This document shows positions 55,399 through 64,000 of a stretch of DNA of 64,000 nucleotides, piece after piece. The stretch's first letter is position 1. The number at the start of each line of letters is the position of its first letter. The notes under the pieces are model-generated. The model made no database searches, was not told the DNA's origin, and saw only the letters and a program-made list of their open reading frames with translations. The stretch is from Wenyingzhuangia fucanilytica (GTDB taxonomy: Bacteria > Bacteroidota > Bacteroidia > Flavobacteriales > Flavobacteriaceae), in contig NZ_CP014224.1 in NCBI RefSeq assembly GCF_001697185.1, forward strand, positions 868,001 through 932,000, in the 5' to 3' direction. Position numbers and translations under genes: made by a program.

Positions 55399-56895
55399 AT
55401 GTCTTATAAAAAAATATTATTAAGTAGTGTTTGTTTAATAACAGCAATCTTTTTTAAAGTTACAGCTCAAAATAACAAACCAAATGTGTTATTTATTTTT
55501 GCAGATGATCAAAGAGCAGATGCTCTTGGTTGCTCAGGAAATACCTATATCAATACCCCTAATATTGATAAAATTGCCCAAAACGGTGTTCGTTTTACCA
55601 ATAGTTATGTAATGGGAGGCCATCATGGAGCCATATGTGCTCCAAGTAGAGCCATGTTAATGAGTGGAAAAAGTTTATTCCATGTTTATGATAAGCTAGA
55701 TGGGGTAAAAACCATGCCTATGCATTTTGCAGAAAATGGCTACGAAACATTTGGTACAGGAAAATGGCACAACAAGGCTCAGAGTTTTGAGGCTAGTTTT
55801 CAAAAAGGTGAAAATGTTTTTATTGGAGGTATGGCTAACCATTACAGTACACCAATGAGGCGTTTAGGAGAAAATGGAAAATTAAGTAGCCCAGAAAACA
55901 AAGGTTATTCAACAGATTTATTTGCCGAGGCAGCCATTAATTACATAGATAATTATGCTAAGAGCAAACAAGAAAAGCCTTTTTTCTGTTATGTGGCTTT
56001 TACGGCTCCACATGATCCACGATCTCCTAGAGAAGATTATATAGGAATGTATCCTGACGAATCAATGCCATTACCAGGTAACTATAAAGCATTGCATCCA
56101 TTTAAGTTTGATAATTTAAATATAAGAGATGAAACCTTAGGACCTTGGCCAAGAACTCCACAACTAATCCGAGCATCTTTAGCCGATTATTACGCACTAA
56201 TAACTCATTTAGACAAAAGGGTAGGAGATATTATTAATACTTTAAAAAAGCAACATCTGTTTGATAATACCATTATTGTTTATGCAGCAGATAACGGTTT
56301 GGCAATTGGTAGTCATGGGTTATTGGGTAAGCAAGATTTGTACGAGCATAGTACAAAAGTACCTTTTATTATTAGTGGTCCTGGAATACCTAAAAATAAA
56401 ACAAAAGATGCTTTGGTTTATTTGTTTGATGTGTATCCTAGTTTAGCAGACCTATGTAATTTACCTATGCCAACTAAAATTGATGGAGAGAATGTAGCAC
56501 CAATTATTAAAGGTGAAAAAGAAAAAGTTAGAGAGTCTTTATACACTACGTATAGGCATACAGTAAGAGCTGTAAGAACAGATGAATGGAAGTTAATTAG
56601 GTACCCTGAAAGAGATTACACACAATTATTTAATTTAAAAGAAGACCCTCTAGAGATTCATAACCTAGCAGAATTAAAAGAATACAATTCAAAGTTGGAA
56701 GAAATGATGGGAATGATAAAAAAATGGCACAGTTACACAGATGACCCTGAAACGTTAACACCAGAAAAAATTCTTCCTTTAGGATATGATTATACTAAGT
56801 TAAAACAGAGGCCTGATGACAAACAGCCAAAATATATTTTAGATAAATATTTTAAGGGAGTAGATGTTAAAAATATAAAGAAAACAAAGCATTAA
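55399..56895 (+). CDS. S1-family sulfatase, second copy
   Basis: The 498-residue secreted sulfatase has a signal peptide ending FKVTAQ, the metal-site segment VLFIFADDQRADALGCSG, and the signature ICAPSRAMLMSGK with Cys80 as formylglycine precursor. Further S1 strings are YAADNGLAIGSHG, LLGKQDLYEHSTKVPFIIS and TDEWKLIRYPERDY. The signature differs from the first sulfatase (CAPSR against CTPSR) and the overall similarity is modest, so they belong to different subfamilies with different positional specificity. It is spaced four bases from the fucosidase and six from the second GH2, so a fucosidase-sulfatase-GH2 operon is clear. Confidence 0.93.
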   Translation: MSYKKILLSSVCLITAIFFKVTAQNNKPNVLFIFADDQRADALGCSGNTYINTPNIDKIAQNGVRFTNSYVMGGHHGAICAPSRAMLMSGKSLFHVYDKLDGVKTMPMHFAENGYETFGTGKWHNKAQSFEASFQKGENVFIGGMANHYSTPMRRLGENGKLSSPENKGYSTDLFAEAAINYIDNYAKSKQEKPFFCYVAFTAPHDPRSPREDYIGMYPDESMPLPGNYKALHPFKFDNLNIRDETLGPWPRTPQLIRASLADYYALITHLDKRVGDIINTLKKQHLFDNTIIVYAADNGLAIGSHGLLGKQDLYEHSTKVPFIISGPGIPKNKTKDALVYLFDVYPSLADLCNLPMPTKIDGENVAPIIKGEKEKVRESLYTTYRHTVRAVRTDEWKLIRYPERDYTQLFNLKEDPLEIHNLAELKEYNSKLEEMMGMIKKWHSYTDDPETLTPEKILPLGYDYTKLKQRPDDKQPKYILDKYFKGVDVKNIKKTKH

Positions 56896-56901
56896 CAATA
56901 A

Positions 56902-59900
56902 ATGAAGTATAAAATTTTAATCGTCTATTTGGTCGTTAATTTATTTTTTTGTGGAAATATTTTTTCGCAAAGAGAAGTTGTTTCTATAGAAAAAGGATGG
57001 AAGTTTACTTTAAAAGATGCATCAGAATATTCAAATCAAGATTACAATACCTCTCAGTGGAAAAATGTGCAAATTCCACATGATTGGGCTTTTGAAAAAG
57101 GGATTTCAAAAGACGGAGCACAAGGGGCAAGCGGAGGTTATTTTGATGGAGGTATTGGTTGGTATCAAAAAAGATTTGAGCTATCTAAAAATTGGAGAAA
57201 CAAACTTGTGACTATTGAGTTTGATGGGGTTTATATGAATAGTGAAGTTTGGATAAATGGTCATTATTTAGGGAAACGCCCTTATGGGTATATTTCATTT
57301 CGTTACGAAATTTCTAAATACTTAAAAGAAGGTAAAAATACTATTGCAGTAAGGGTAGATAATTCTAATGAGCCTTCAGCACGTTGGTATCATCCATGTG
57401 GAATTTATGCACCTGTACGTTTAATAGCCACATCACATCAATATATTAAACCCAACGGTGTGTATGTAAAAACTTCTAAAATAACAGATAAATATGCGAC
57501 TGTTTGTGTAAAAACTTCTTTAGCAAATACTAAAAAATCAAAAGGAGTTTTAGAAACACTTGTGTTAAATGCAAGTAATAAGGTAGTAGCTAAGAAGACT
57601 TCAGTAATAAAAAAAGGTGGTTTTAATGATGAATTTGAAACAGAGTTAAAAATTAAAGATCCAAATTTATGGACTACAGAAGTCCCATATTTATACAAAG
57701 TTGTAAACCGTTTAATAATTAAAAATAAAGTTGTTGATGAGGTTTCTACTCATTTAGGAATTAGGAGTATTGAGTGGAAAACAGAAACAGGTTTTTGGCT
57801 AAATGGAAAAGTAACCAAATTATTAGGTGTGAGTGAGCATTATGAAGGTGGTCCCTTAGGTGGAGCGTGGACAAAGACTATGTTGCGTTGGAAGTTAGGG
57901 CTGCTAAAAGAAATGGGTGTAAATGCTATTAGAACCGCTCATAATCCTGCTCCTCCCATGTTTTACGATTTGTGTGATGAAATGGGGATTTTGGTAATGG
58001 ATGAAATTTTTGATGGATGGTCTAAAAAAGCAAAAGAAGATTATGGAAAACAAGCTTTTAAAGACTGGTGGAAGAAAGACATGACAGAATGGTTGTTAAG
58101 AAATAGAAATCATCCCTCTATTATAGTGTATAGTGTTGGGAATGAAACCCGAGGAGAAGTAGCAAAGGAATTGGTAGCGTTGTGTCATAAATTAGATCCA
58201 GAAAAACCAGTGACTTCTGGGCATAGTTCGTCAGAGTATATGGATGTATATGGTGTGAATGGAGGTAGTGAAAGACCTAGCTTTTTTGATACATCAAGAC
58301 CAGAAAAACCTTTTGTTTCTACAGAAGCTCCACACACTTGGCAAACCCGAGGATATTATAGGTCTAAAACATGGTTTAGAGATGGATATAATCCTAACCA
58401 AAAAGGGAAAGCTTTTGAGTTACCAGACCTAACAGATAAAGAAGTTTTTACATATGAATGGGCACCAAGATTAGCATGGAAAAACGGGAAACAGCATTTT
58501 AATTCATCTTACGATAATGCCATGGTGAGAATTTCAGCTAGGAAAAACTGGGAATTGATGAGAGATTTACCTTGGTTTAGTGGGCATTTCCGTTGGACTG
58601 GTTTTGATTATTATGGAGAGGCTGGTTATGTACATGGTGGATGGCCATTCCGTTTGTTTATGGGAGGAGCTTTGGATGTTGCAGGATTTAAAAAAGATCT
58701 GTTTTATTTTTATAAAAGCCAATGGACCCAAGAACCAATGGCTCATATTTTACCTCATTGGACCCATTCTACTTTAAAAAATGGAGTAGAAATTCCAGTT
58801 TGGGTTTATTCTAATTGTGATGAAGTAGAATTGTTTTTAAACGGAAAATCTTTAGGTAAAGATAAACCTGGAAGTAAATGGAATGAAATGCAATGTGAAT
58901 GGGTAGTACCTTGGGAGCCTGGAGAGTTGGTTGCAAAAGGATATGTAAATGGAAAAGAAGTAATATTGTCAAAACAAATTACAGCGAGTAAGCCATCGGC
59001 CATTCAATTAAAAATAGAAGACACATATTTAAACCCTGTAAAAGATAAAGCTGCTATTATTACGGCGAATTTGGTAGATAATAAAAATGTATACTATCCT
59101 TATGGAGAGAACAAAGTTTATTATCACCTTAGGGGTAATGCTACGTTATTGTCTTTAGAAAATGGAGATCCTGTAGATACTACTAAAAATGTTGGAATTA
59201 CTGTTAAAAAGGCTTTTATGGGAGCCTCTAGAGCTTTTGTAAGATTAGCAGATAATGCTAAAAATGTTTCATTATTAGCAGGAGCTATTTTAGCAGAAAA
59301 ACAATTGTTGACTTCTAATATTGTTCATATTGATGTGAAAAATATAAGTTTAAAAGGAGTTTTAGAAAATGAATCTTTTAAAGTTTTTTATACTATAGAT
59401 GGCACAAAGCCAACATTAAATAGCGATGTGTATAACAAACCTTTTAAAATACATTTAGGGACTGTTGTAAGAGCCATAGTTGTTTGCAATGGTAAGGAGG
59501 TTTTAAGTATGGAAGAAAAGTTTGATGAGGGGTTAGGGCTGTCTTGGGAAAATAATATAGAGTTAAATAACGCAAAGAAAAATACCAATGATATGCTGGC
59601 TGCAGAAGCTGACATTGTGGGGGTTAGTGTTGTAAGTAAAAATGAAAATAGTTTTGTTGATTTTAAAAGCAAGGAAGGTAAAATAACTTGGTATCAAGAA
59701 AACGATGGTAGTTCAGGAGTTTTTACACTTAAATTTAGCTATGCTTCTAATGATTCTAAACCAAGACCAATGGATTTATTTGTTAATAACAAGCGTATAG
59801 GAGTTTTAGATTTTAAAAATACTGGATCTTGGAATGCTAATTGGAAAGAGGTGAATATAAAATCTCAATTACAAGCAGGAGCTAATTATATTGAGCTAAG

Positions 59901-59949
59901 ATCAAAAGGAAAAAGCGGGCCTAATATTTTAATGTTGGTTGTTGAGTAG
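56902..59949 (+). CDS. GH2 family glycoside hydrolase with C-terminal accessory domains
   Basis: The 1015-residue enzyme has a signal peptide ending GNIFSQ and the GH2 core: sugar-binding domain (VQIPHDWAFEKGISKDG, MNSEVWINGHYLGKRPYGYI), immunoglobulin domain, and TIM barrel with VNAIRTAHNPAPPMFYDLC, VYSVGNETRGE (Glu415, acid/base) and VSTEAPHTWQTR (Glu475, nucleophile). In place of the common small domain, the C-terminus has a bacterial Ig-like region, a chitobiase-like segment YTIDGTKPTLNSDVYNKPF, and a jelly-roll with IGVLDFKNTGSWNANW that resembles a carbohydrate-binding module. Such GH2 enzymes occur in red-algal galactan loci as exo-beta-galactosidases; the specificity here is inferred from the fucosidase and sulfatase next to it. 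Confidence 0.9.
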   Translation: MKYKILIVYLVVNLFFCGNIFSQREVVSIEKGWKFTLKDASEYSNQDYNTSQWKNVQIPHDWAFEKGISKDGAQGASGGYFDGGIGWYQKRFELSKNWRNKLVTIEFDGVYMNSEVWINGHYLGKRPYGYISFRYEISKYLKEGKNTIAVRVDNSNEPSARWYHPCGIYAPVRLIATSHQYIKPNGVYVKTSKITDKYATVCVKTSLANTKKSKGVLETLVLNASNKVVAKKTSVIKKGGFNDEFETELKIKDPNLWTTEVPYLYKVVNRLIIKNKVVDEVSTHLGIRSIEWKTETGFWLNGKVTKLLGVSEHYEGGPLGGAWTKTMLRWKLGLLKEMGVNAIRTAHNPAPPMFYDLCDEMGILVMDEIFDGWSKKAKEDYGKQAFKDWWKKDMTEWLLRNRNHPSIIVYSVGNETRGEVAKELVALCHKLDPEKPVTSGHSSSEYMDVYGVNGGSERPSFFDTSRPEKPFVSTEAPHTWQTRGYYRSKTWFRDGYNPNQKGKAFELPDLTDKEVFTYEWAPRLAWKNGKQHFNSSYDNAMVRISARKNWELMRDLPWFSGHFRWTGFDYYGEAGYVHGGWPFRLFMGGALDVAGFKKDLFYFYKSQWTQEPMAHILPHWTHSTLKNGVEIPVWVYSNCDEVELFLNGKSLGKDKPGSKWNEMQCEWVVPWEPGELVAKGYVNGKEVILSKQITASKPSAIQLKIEDTYLNPVKDKAAIITANLVDNKNVYYPYGENKVYYHLRGNATLLSLENGDPVDTTKNVGITVKKAFMGASRAFVRLADNAKNVSLLAGAILAEKQLLTSNIVHIDVKNISLKGVLENESFKVFYTIDGTKPTLNSDVYNKPFKIHLGTVVRAIVVCNGKEVLSMEEKFDEGLGLSWENNIELNNAKKNTNDMLAAEADIVGVSVVSKNENSFVDFKSKEGKITWYQENDGSSGVFTLKFSYASNDSKPRPMDLFVNNKRIGVLDFKNTGSWNANWKEVNIKSQLQAGANYIELRSKGKSGPNILMLVVE

Positions 59950-59989
59950 ATATAGGGAGAGATTTAAAATAGGTTTTAGTTGTTGTGTA

Positions 59990-60023
59990 AAAGGGCTTCG
60001 TTATTATAACGAAGCCCTTTTTG
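59990..60023. terminator. Bidirectional terminator between the GH2 operon and the regulator
   Basis: AAGGGCTTCGTTAT / ATAACGAAGCCCTT at 59991-60019 forms a near-perfect stem between the + strand stop at 59949 and the - strand stop at 60024, with an A/T run on each side. Confidence 0.92.
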
Positions 60024-63000
60024 TTATATCTCATCCTTATCGTTTTGACTAGAGTGTTGTTTGATATATTCTGTTGGGCTCATACCGTATTCTTTTTGAA
60101 AACATTTTCCAAAATATTTTTGATTGTTAAACCCTGTCATATAAGCTACTTCTGAAATGTACATATTGTTTTGTTTTAACAATTGAGCAGCTCTTTTAAG
60201 TTTTATTTTTTTGATAAAATTAACAGGAGTATCATCCGCAATCGCTTGAAGTTTTCTGTATAAATTAGCCCTACTCATTCCAACTTCTGATGCTAAGTAC
60301 TCAACGCTTAATAGATTGTCTGTCATAGAATCTTCAATAATTTTAATCAATTTTTTTATGAATTTCTCATCATTAGAATCAATTTTAATTTTAGAAGGTT
60401 CAGCAGTAATTACTTTACTGTATTTCTCTTTTAATTCTTTTCGGGTTCCTAAAGCATTTTTAACTTTCCATTTAACAAATTCTAAACTAAAAGGTTTTTC
60501 TATATAATCATCTGCACCTAAACTAAGACACTTTATTTTTGTGTCTTCAGAGTTTTTGGCAGTTAGCATAAAAATAGGAATATTACTTATTTCTTTGTTT
60601 GTTTTAATGCGTTGTAGCATGGAGATACCATCTTCTACTGGCATTAAAATATCACTAATTATTAAAAGGGGTTTTTCTCTTATAATAATATCATAACCTT
60701 CTTTTCCGTTAGGAGCTTCTAAAACATTAAAATCAGAAATAAGTTCATCTTTTACCATACGTCTTAAATCTTCATTGTCTTCAACCAATAAAATAGTTGG
60801 TTTTGTAGGTTTTTTTGTGCTTTTCTTTGATTCAAATTCGCTAGAAACTTCTTCTATTACTTGGTATTCTGAGTTCTGAATAAAGTTTCTTTTTAAAGGC
60901 ATACTTGTTTTAATGCGCTCTTTTTTAGGATATTTATCTTTGTTTATTGGGAGGTAAAAAGTAAATTCTGTAAAAATATTTTCTTCACTTTCTACCATAA
61001 TAATTCCTTGGTGTCTTTCTATTAATTTATGAACTAACTCCATTCCAACTCCTGTACCTGGAATTTGATTGCTGTAGGATTTTGTAGCTTGATAATACCT
61101 GTCAAAAATAAAAGCTAAATCTTTTTTAGGTATTCCCATTCCATTGTCTCTAACAACACATTTAATGTATGTATTATTATCTAAGTCTAATGATAATGTT
61201 TTAGGGTCGTCTGCAGTAGCAAGCTCTAGAGTAACACTAATTGCTCCTTTTTCTTTAGTGTATTTAAAGGCATTTGAGAGTAGGTTAAAAAGTGTTTTTT
61301 CTAAAATATCTACATCGTACCATCCTTTAATTTTTTCTTCTTTAGCAATAAAATCGTATTTGATTTCATAAATTCTAGCAAAATCGTTAAAACTATCTTT
61401 GATAATGCTTACATCTTTAACAATGTCATTTTTAGAAATACTTAAATTAAATTTACCAACATCAAATTTTCTAATATCCATAATTTGATTGATAAGTCTA
61501 TGCATTCTTAAAGTATTGTTGTAAATACGCTGTGCAGTAAGTGGGCTTAGACTAAAGTTTTTTTCTTTTACAACCTTTTCAATAGTTCCTAGAATTAGAG
61601 ATAATGGAGTACGAAGTTCATGAGAAATATCGGTAAAGAAAATCATTTTCATTCTATTGTGTTCATTGTCTTTTTCTCTACTAATAGTTTCTGTAACTAA
61701 GTTTTTTTTAAGTCTGTACCAGCGATTAATTAAAAAGTAACTAATTAGAATTAAAATAATACAAATTAAACCATAAATCATATGAGCAGTAACGCTTCTC
61801 CAAAAAGGAGGGGTGATTTTAAAGTGTATAACAGTGGGAGTAGTGTTCCAAACACCATCGCTATTAGAGCTTTTAACTTTAAAAGTGTACGATCCTGGAG
61901 GCAGGTCGTTATAGTTGGCATTTCTGTTAGAAGCACTAGTGTAAACCCAATAATTATTAAGTCCATCTAATTTGTATGCATATTCGTTTTTGTTTGGTGT
62001 TGTTAAGTCTAACGAAGAAAAATTAAAAACAATATTATTGTTGTTGTATGGTAAAACAATAGGTTCTTCTGAGTTTATATTGATTTTATCAGAGTGATTA
62101 TAATAAGTGTTTTCGGTGTTGTTTTTTGAATTATTTAGAACAGAAAAATTAGTAATTACAGTAGTGGGGATTTTATTTTTTTGAGAAAATTTATTTGGGT
62201 AAACAGTGTAAAACCCATCTCTATTTACAAAATACAACTTATCTTTTTTAGGGTTAGATGAGCTAGCTCCGTAAATAAAATGGTTTTCTTTAATACCATC
62301 TTCAGTACCAAAAGGAACAAATTTGTTGTTTAATACATCAAAAAGAGTGATACCATCCAAGGTACTCATCCATATATGACCCTTTAAATCTTCTTCTATA
62401 GATATAATGGTATTAGGTGAAATTCCTCTTGAATTTTCTTTGTTATAACTTTTAAAGTTGTTTTCCTCTTTTAAATAAAGGTTTAAACCACCACCTCTAG
62501 TTCCAACCCATGTATTATGATTACTATCTTCATATATACATAAAATAGCATTAGAAGATAAACCGTTTTTACTTGGAAGAAATTTTTGAAAAGATTCGTT
62601 GTTTAAATCAATTTTATAGAGTCCTTCACCACGAGTACCTATCCATAACTGATTATCACTTGTAAGCGTAAATACAGAGGTATGATTATTTTTTAGTTGT
62701 TTAATAACACTTTTTTTAAAGTCAGAAAGAGGAGTTTTGTCATTAATAATATCTATTCCTCCATCCCATAAACCAATCCAAGTTTCATTTTTACTGATAG
62801 GAATAATCGCTGTTATTGATTTTTTAAAAGTTTTAATTTTTTCTAACTTAATTTCATTTTGCTGATCGTTGTAGTTAATTGTTTGGAATAGTTGGTTATA
62901 ACTACCTATAAATAGTTCTTTTTTGTTGTAGTCTGCTACAATAGTGTTTATGTTATTTATTTGAGGAGATAAATTAATTTTAACTTCACTAAAAGCGTTG

Positions 63001-64000
63001 TTATTGTATTTATAGATTCCGTCATTTGTTCCTACTAATATATTTTTTTCATCAAAAAATTGAATGTTAAGCGCATTTTGGGTTTTATGCTTTATGTGTT
63101 CACTAATATTATGTGAATTAAATAAAGAGTTTCTACTAATTAATTTACGAACTCCCTTATTAGATCCAATCCATAAATTACCATAAGAATCAAAAATGGT
63201 TGAGTTTATGTGTTTTGTTTGGAAGTCTTCTTGAGGGTAGTAATCAAAAAAATACTTATTGTCTTTTCTAGTAGCTTTTAACAAGCCATTAGTAGAACCT
63301 ATCCATAGTTGATTGTTAGAGTTGTTGTTTATAGAAAGTTCTGTAAGTCTATCTGTTTTTTTTAGATGTTCTAGGATATTAGGGTAAGGTTCTAAAACCT
63401 CTAATGTATAATTACTTTTATTATAACCCAATACATAAAACCCTTTGTCCGTTATAGCCAACAATTTATTTTGTGCAATGTTTTTTAACTTGATTACTTC
63501 TATGTTAAAATTTGTTTTAACATAATTGTTTTGAGAATCTATAGTATGTATTCCATTAGCGGAGCCCATCCATTGTCTATTATAGCTGTCTTCTGTAAAA
63601 CAGTTGATAGGATTATTTAATTTATAGGTTGTGTGGTAGTTTATTTTTTTAGGAAGTCCTAATGAATTATTCTGGTTTACAGGGATAATACTTTTTAAAT
63701 TATTGTTTTTAGCATTATATGTCCAAATAGTTCCTTTAGAGCTTTTTTGATAAACAATAGAGGTAGCATTTTTATTAAACCCTTTAAATTTATTTTGTTT
63801 TCTATTATAAAAAATTAAAAAACTCTCACTACCAATCCATAAGTTTTGATTCTCATCTTCTACAATAGAGTTGATATTATTGTTAGGTATAGAATACTCA
63901 TTAAAAACATTATTTTTAAAAGAGATTAGCTCATTACCATCATATCTATAAAGTCCAGTTTTTGTACCAATCCAAATAAAACCAAAACTATCTTCAAACA
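60024..64000 (-). CDS. Hybrid two-component system regulator (HTCS), 5' end outside window
   Basis: The reading frame stays open to the right edge (WIGSESF and FEDSFGFIWIGT are encoded at 63.8-64 kb), so the start is outside and at least 1,324 residues are present. In order on the protein: two-component propeller repeats (for example QLWIGSTNGLLKATRKD, TWVGTRGGGLNLYLK, HIWMSTLDGITLFD), a Y_Y_Y domain (LNNYWVYTSAS, PPGSYTFKVKSSNSDGVWNT), a membrane helix near 61735-61790, HisKA with His in FFTDISHELRTPLS (61620-61622), HATPase, a response-receiver with Asp in LLIISDILMPVEDG (60651-60653) and a C-terminal AraC-type HTH ending TEYIKQ. It senses an oligosaccharide in the periplasm and probably activates the adjacent fucosidase/sulfatase/GH2 genes. 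Confidence 0.95.
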   Translation of the reverse strand, partial: FEDSFGFIWIGTKTGLYRYDGNELISFKNNVFNEYSIPNNNINSIVEDENQNLWIGSESFLIFYNRKQNKFKGFNKNATSIVYQKSSKGTIWTYNAKNNNLKSIIPVNQNNSLGLPKKINYHTTYKLNNPINCFTEDSYNRQWMGSANGIHTIDSQNNYVKTNFNIEVIKLKNIAQNKLLAITDKGFYVLGYNKSNYTLEVLEPYPNILEHLKKTDRLTELSINNNSNNQLWIGSTNGLLKATRKDNKYFFDYYPQEDFQTKHINSTIFDSYGNLWIGSNKGVRKLISRNSLFNSHNISEHIKHKTQNALNIQFFDEKNILVGTNDGIYKYNNNAFSEVKINLSPQINNINTIVADYNKKELFIGSYNQLFQTINYNDQQNEIKLEKIKTFKKSITAIIPISKNETWIGLWDGGIDIINDKTPLSDFKKSVIKQLKNNHTSVFTLTSDNQLWIGTRGEGLYKIDLNNESFQKFLPSKNGLSSNAILCIYEDSNHNTWVGTRGGGLNLYLKEENNFKSYNKENSRGISPNTIISIEEDLKGHIWMSTLDGITLFDVLNNKFVPFGTEDGIKENHFIYGASSSNPKKDKLYFVNRDGFYTVYPNKFSQKNKIPTTVITNFSVLNNSKNNTENTYYNHSDKININSEEPIVLPYNNNNIVFNFSSLDLTTPNKNEYAYKLDGLNNYWVYTSASNRNANYNDLPPGSYTFKVKSSNSDGVWNTTPTVIHFKITPPFWRSVTAHMIYGLICIILILISYFLINRWYRLKKNLVTETISREKDNEHNRMKMIFFTDISHELRTPLSLILGTIEKVVKEKNFSLSPLTAQRIYNNTLRMHRLINQIMDIRKFDVGKFNLSISKNDIVKDVSIIKDSFNDFARIYEIKYDFIAKEEKIKGWYDVDILEKTLFNLLSNAFKYTKEKGAISVTLELATADDPKTLSLDLDNNTYIKCVVRDNGMGIPKKDLAFIFDRYYQATKSYSNQIPGTGVGMELVHKLIERHQGIIMVESEENIFTEFTFYLPINKDKYPKKERIKTSMPLKRNFIQNSEYQVIEEVSSEFESKKSTKKPTKPTILLVEDNEDLRRMVKDELISDFNVLEAPNGKEGYDIIIREKPLLIISDILMPVEDGISMLQRIKTNKEISNIPIFMLTAKNSEDTKIKCLSLGADDYIEKPFSLEFVKWKVKNALGTRKELKEKYSKVITAEPSKIKIDSNDEKFIKKLIKIIEDSMTDNLLSVEYLASEVGMSRANLYRKLQAIADDTPVNFIKKIKLKRAAQLLKQNNMYISEVAYMTGFNNQKYFGKCFQKEYGMSPTEYIKQHSSQNDKDEI

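Overview
The window looks like the chromosome of a marine member of the Flavobacteriaceae (Bacteroidota). The evidence is low GC, SusC/SusD-type outer-membrane uptake genes, many secreted proteins ending in type IX secretion (T9SS) sorting domains, Bacteroidota promoter boxes (TAnnTTTG), a PafA-type phosphatase, a hybrid two-component regulator, S1 sulfatases, and enzymes for sulfated, uronate-containing and fucose-containing glycans. Species cannot be assigned from the sequence alone.

Region 1 (1-31.7 kb, all + strand) is a large polysaccharide-utilization locus. It opens with the 3' end of a beta-sandwich lipoprotein gene, a FAS1 lipoprotein, and a SusC/SusD pair closed by a terminator. Next come an S1 sulfatase and an unusual block of T9SS-exported proteins: four carry BspA-type leucine-rich repeats (one fused to a parallel beta-helix), one is an alginate-lyase-family polysaccharide lyase with CBM6 and F-type-lectin modules, and one is a clan GH-A hydrolase with similar modules. 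The third part is a tightly packed periplasmic and cytoplasmic set: SGNH acetylesterase, GH30, GH39, DUF6250-like lipoprotein, SDR dehydrogenase, KduI, KduD and a DUF4861 lipoprotein. A surface lyase would make oligosaccharides ending in unsaturated uronate, SusCD would import them, esterase and glycosidases would trim them, and KduI/KduD would convert the released 4-deoxy-5-keto-uronate to 2-keto-3-deoxygluconate. The substrate is probably a sulfated and perhaps acetylated uronate polymer with xylose or fucose; its exact identity is not determinable here.

Region 2 (31.7-50.6 kb) is mostly housekeeping: a small acidic protein, ureohydrolase plus arginine decarboxylase (polyamines), a YHYH-domain secreted protein, YbaB, an S9 peptidase, a nitrogen block on the - strand (porin-PII-Amt, PII, PII-Amt), MarR plus YceI, an acyltransferase E2, PafA, an MlaE/MlaF-type lipid ABC transporter, and a tRNA-Lys/Tyr/Lys cluster with a good promoter.

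Region 3 (50.9-64 kb) is a second glycan cluster: LacZ-type GH2, then an operon of GH29 alpha-L-fucosidase, S1 sulfatase and a second GH2. A convergent hybrid two-component regulator runs off the right end. No SusC/SusD for this cluster lies inside the window.

The most noteworthy features are the BspA-LRR/T9SS family inside a polysaccharide locus, with recent tandem duplication; non-canonical catalytic or binding residues in the SDR, the ureohydrolase and the F-type lectin modules; the altered T-loops of the three PII proteins; and a perfect 16-bp palindrome placed in the spacer of the porin promoter.
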